Of a stretch of DNA of 64,000 nt, positions 63,977 through 64,000 are shown piece after piece. A program made the position numbers and the translations under genes. The stretch's first letter is position 1, and each line of letters begins with the position of its first letter. Under the pieces are notes generated by a model. That model ran no database searches. It saw only the letters and a program-made list of their open reading frames with translations, and had not been told where the DNA came from. This DNA comes from JALYLC01 sp963743275 (lineage in GTDB: Bacteria > Actinomycetota > Thermoleophilia > Gaiellales > JALYLC01), in NCBI GenBank assembly GCA_963743275.1, contig CAVUPB010000006.1:372001-436000 (forward strand), written 5' to 3'.

Positions 63977-64000
63977 CTCGGATCCGCATTGCCGGGCGCT

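Overview
This window is a 64 kb stretch of a GC-rich (roughly 70 percent) chromosome from an actinobacterium, most likely of the class Thermoleophilia (Solirubrobacter/Conexibacter-like). The support is the actinobacterial order dnaA-dnaN-recF-DUF721-gyrB-gyrA, the rpmH-rnpA-yidD-yidC-jag-rsmG-parA-parB block with parS sites, the FhaA/FhaB-PstP-FtsW-PBP-PknB signalling and cell-wall operon, and heavy use of GTG starts and GTGA/ATGA stop-start overlaps. The lineage is inferred from gene content and order, not from a marker-gene comparison.

Layout. 1-6 kb: lipid and membrane genes (LPG-synthase-like flippase domain, GDPD, PAP2), two gene remnants, an EamA transporter, 3-methyladenine glycosylase and ClpS. 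6-12.6 kb: an MMPL transporter, then an overlapping operon sufS-sufU-gamma-glutamyltransferase-hydrolase. 12.6-13.1 kb: no protein gene, but two structured elements. One is an approximately 280-bp multi-branched inverted-repeat element. The other is an approximately 215-nt minus-strand RNA candidate with its own -10 box and intrinsic terminator. 13.1-19.8 kb: dcd, amidase, PLP decarboxylase, VOC protein, GABA-type aminotransferase, a secreted CAP protein and a zinc-ribbon protein behind a WhiG/FliA-like promoter. 19.8-32.2 kb: three Ser/Thr kinases, ddl and the divisome/peptidoglycan signalling operon fhaA-fhaB-pstP-ftsW-pbpA-pknB-ddl. Here pknB, ftsW and pstP carry single-base frameshifts. 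32.3-37.2 kb: a CARDB lipoprotein-like protein, DUF4446, HNH nuclease, a PdtaS/PdtaR-type two-component pair and a CaxA antiporter. 37.2-44.9 kb: fatty-acid synthesis (accA, accD, fabF, fabG, fabD, fabZ) with biotin ligase and a BioD-like protein. 44.9-49.3 kb: a large secreted PGRP-type amidase, NfeD and a stomatin. 49.3-63.8 kb: the replication and segregation core (gyrA, gyrB, dciA, recF, dnaN, dnaA, rpmH, rnpA, yidD, yidC, jag, rsmG, parA, parB). The window ends with tRNA-Ile(GAT).

The parts fit together as a chromosome-origin neighbourhood: initiation, supercoiling, segregation, membrane-protein insertion, fatty-acid supply and kinase-controlled cell-wall synthesis. A recurring promoter pattern, a TANNNT -10 hexamer 6-7 nt before the start codon, suggests that many mRNAs here are leaderless. 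I saw no phage, transposase, CRISPR array or rRNA. The most novel-looking material is the non-coding pair at 12.58-13.09 kb.
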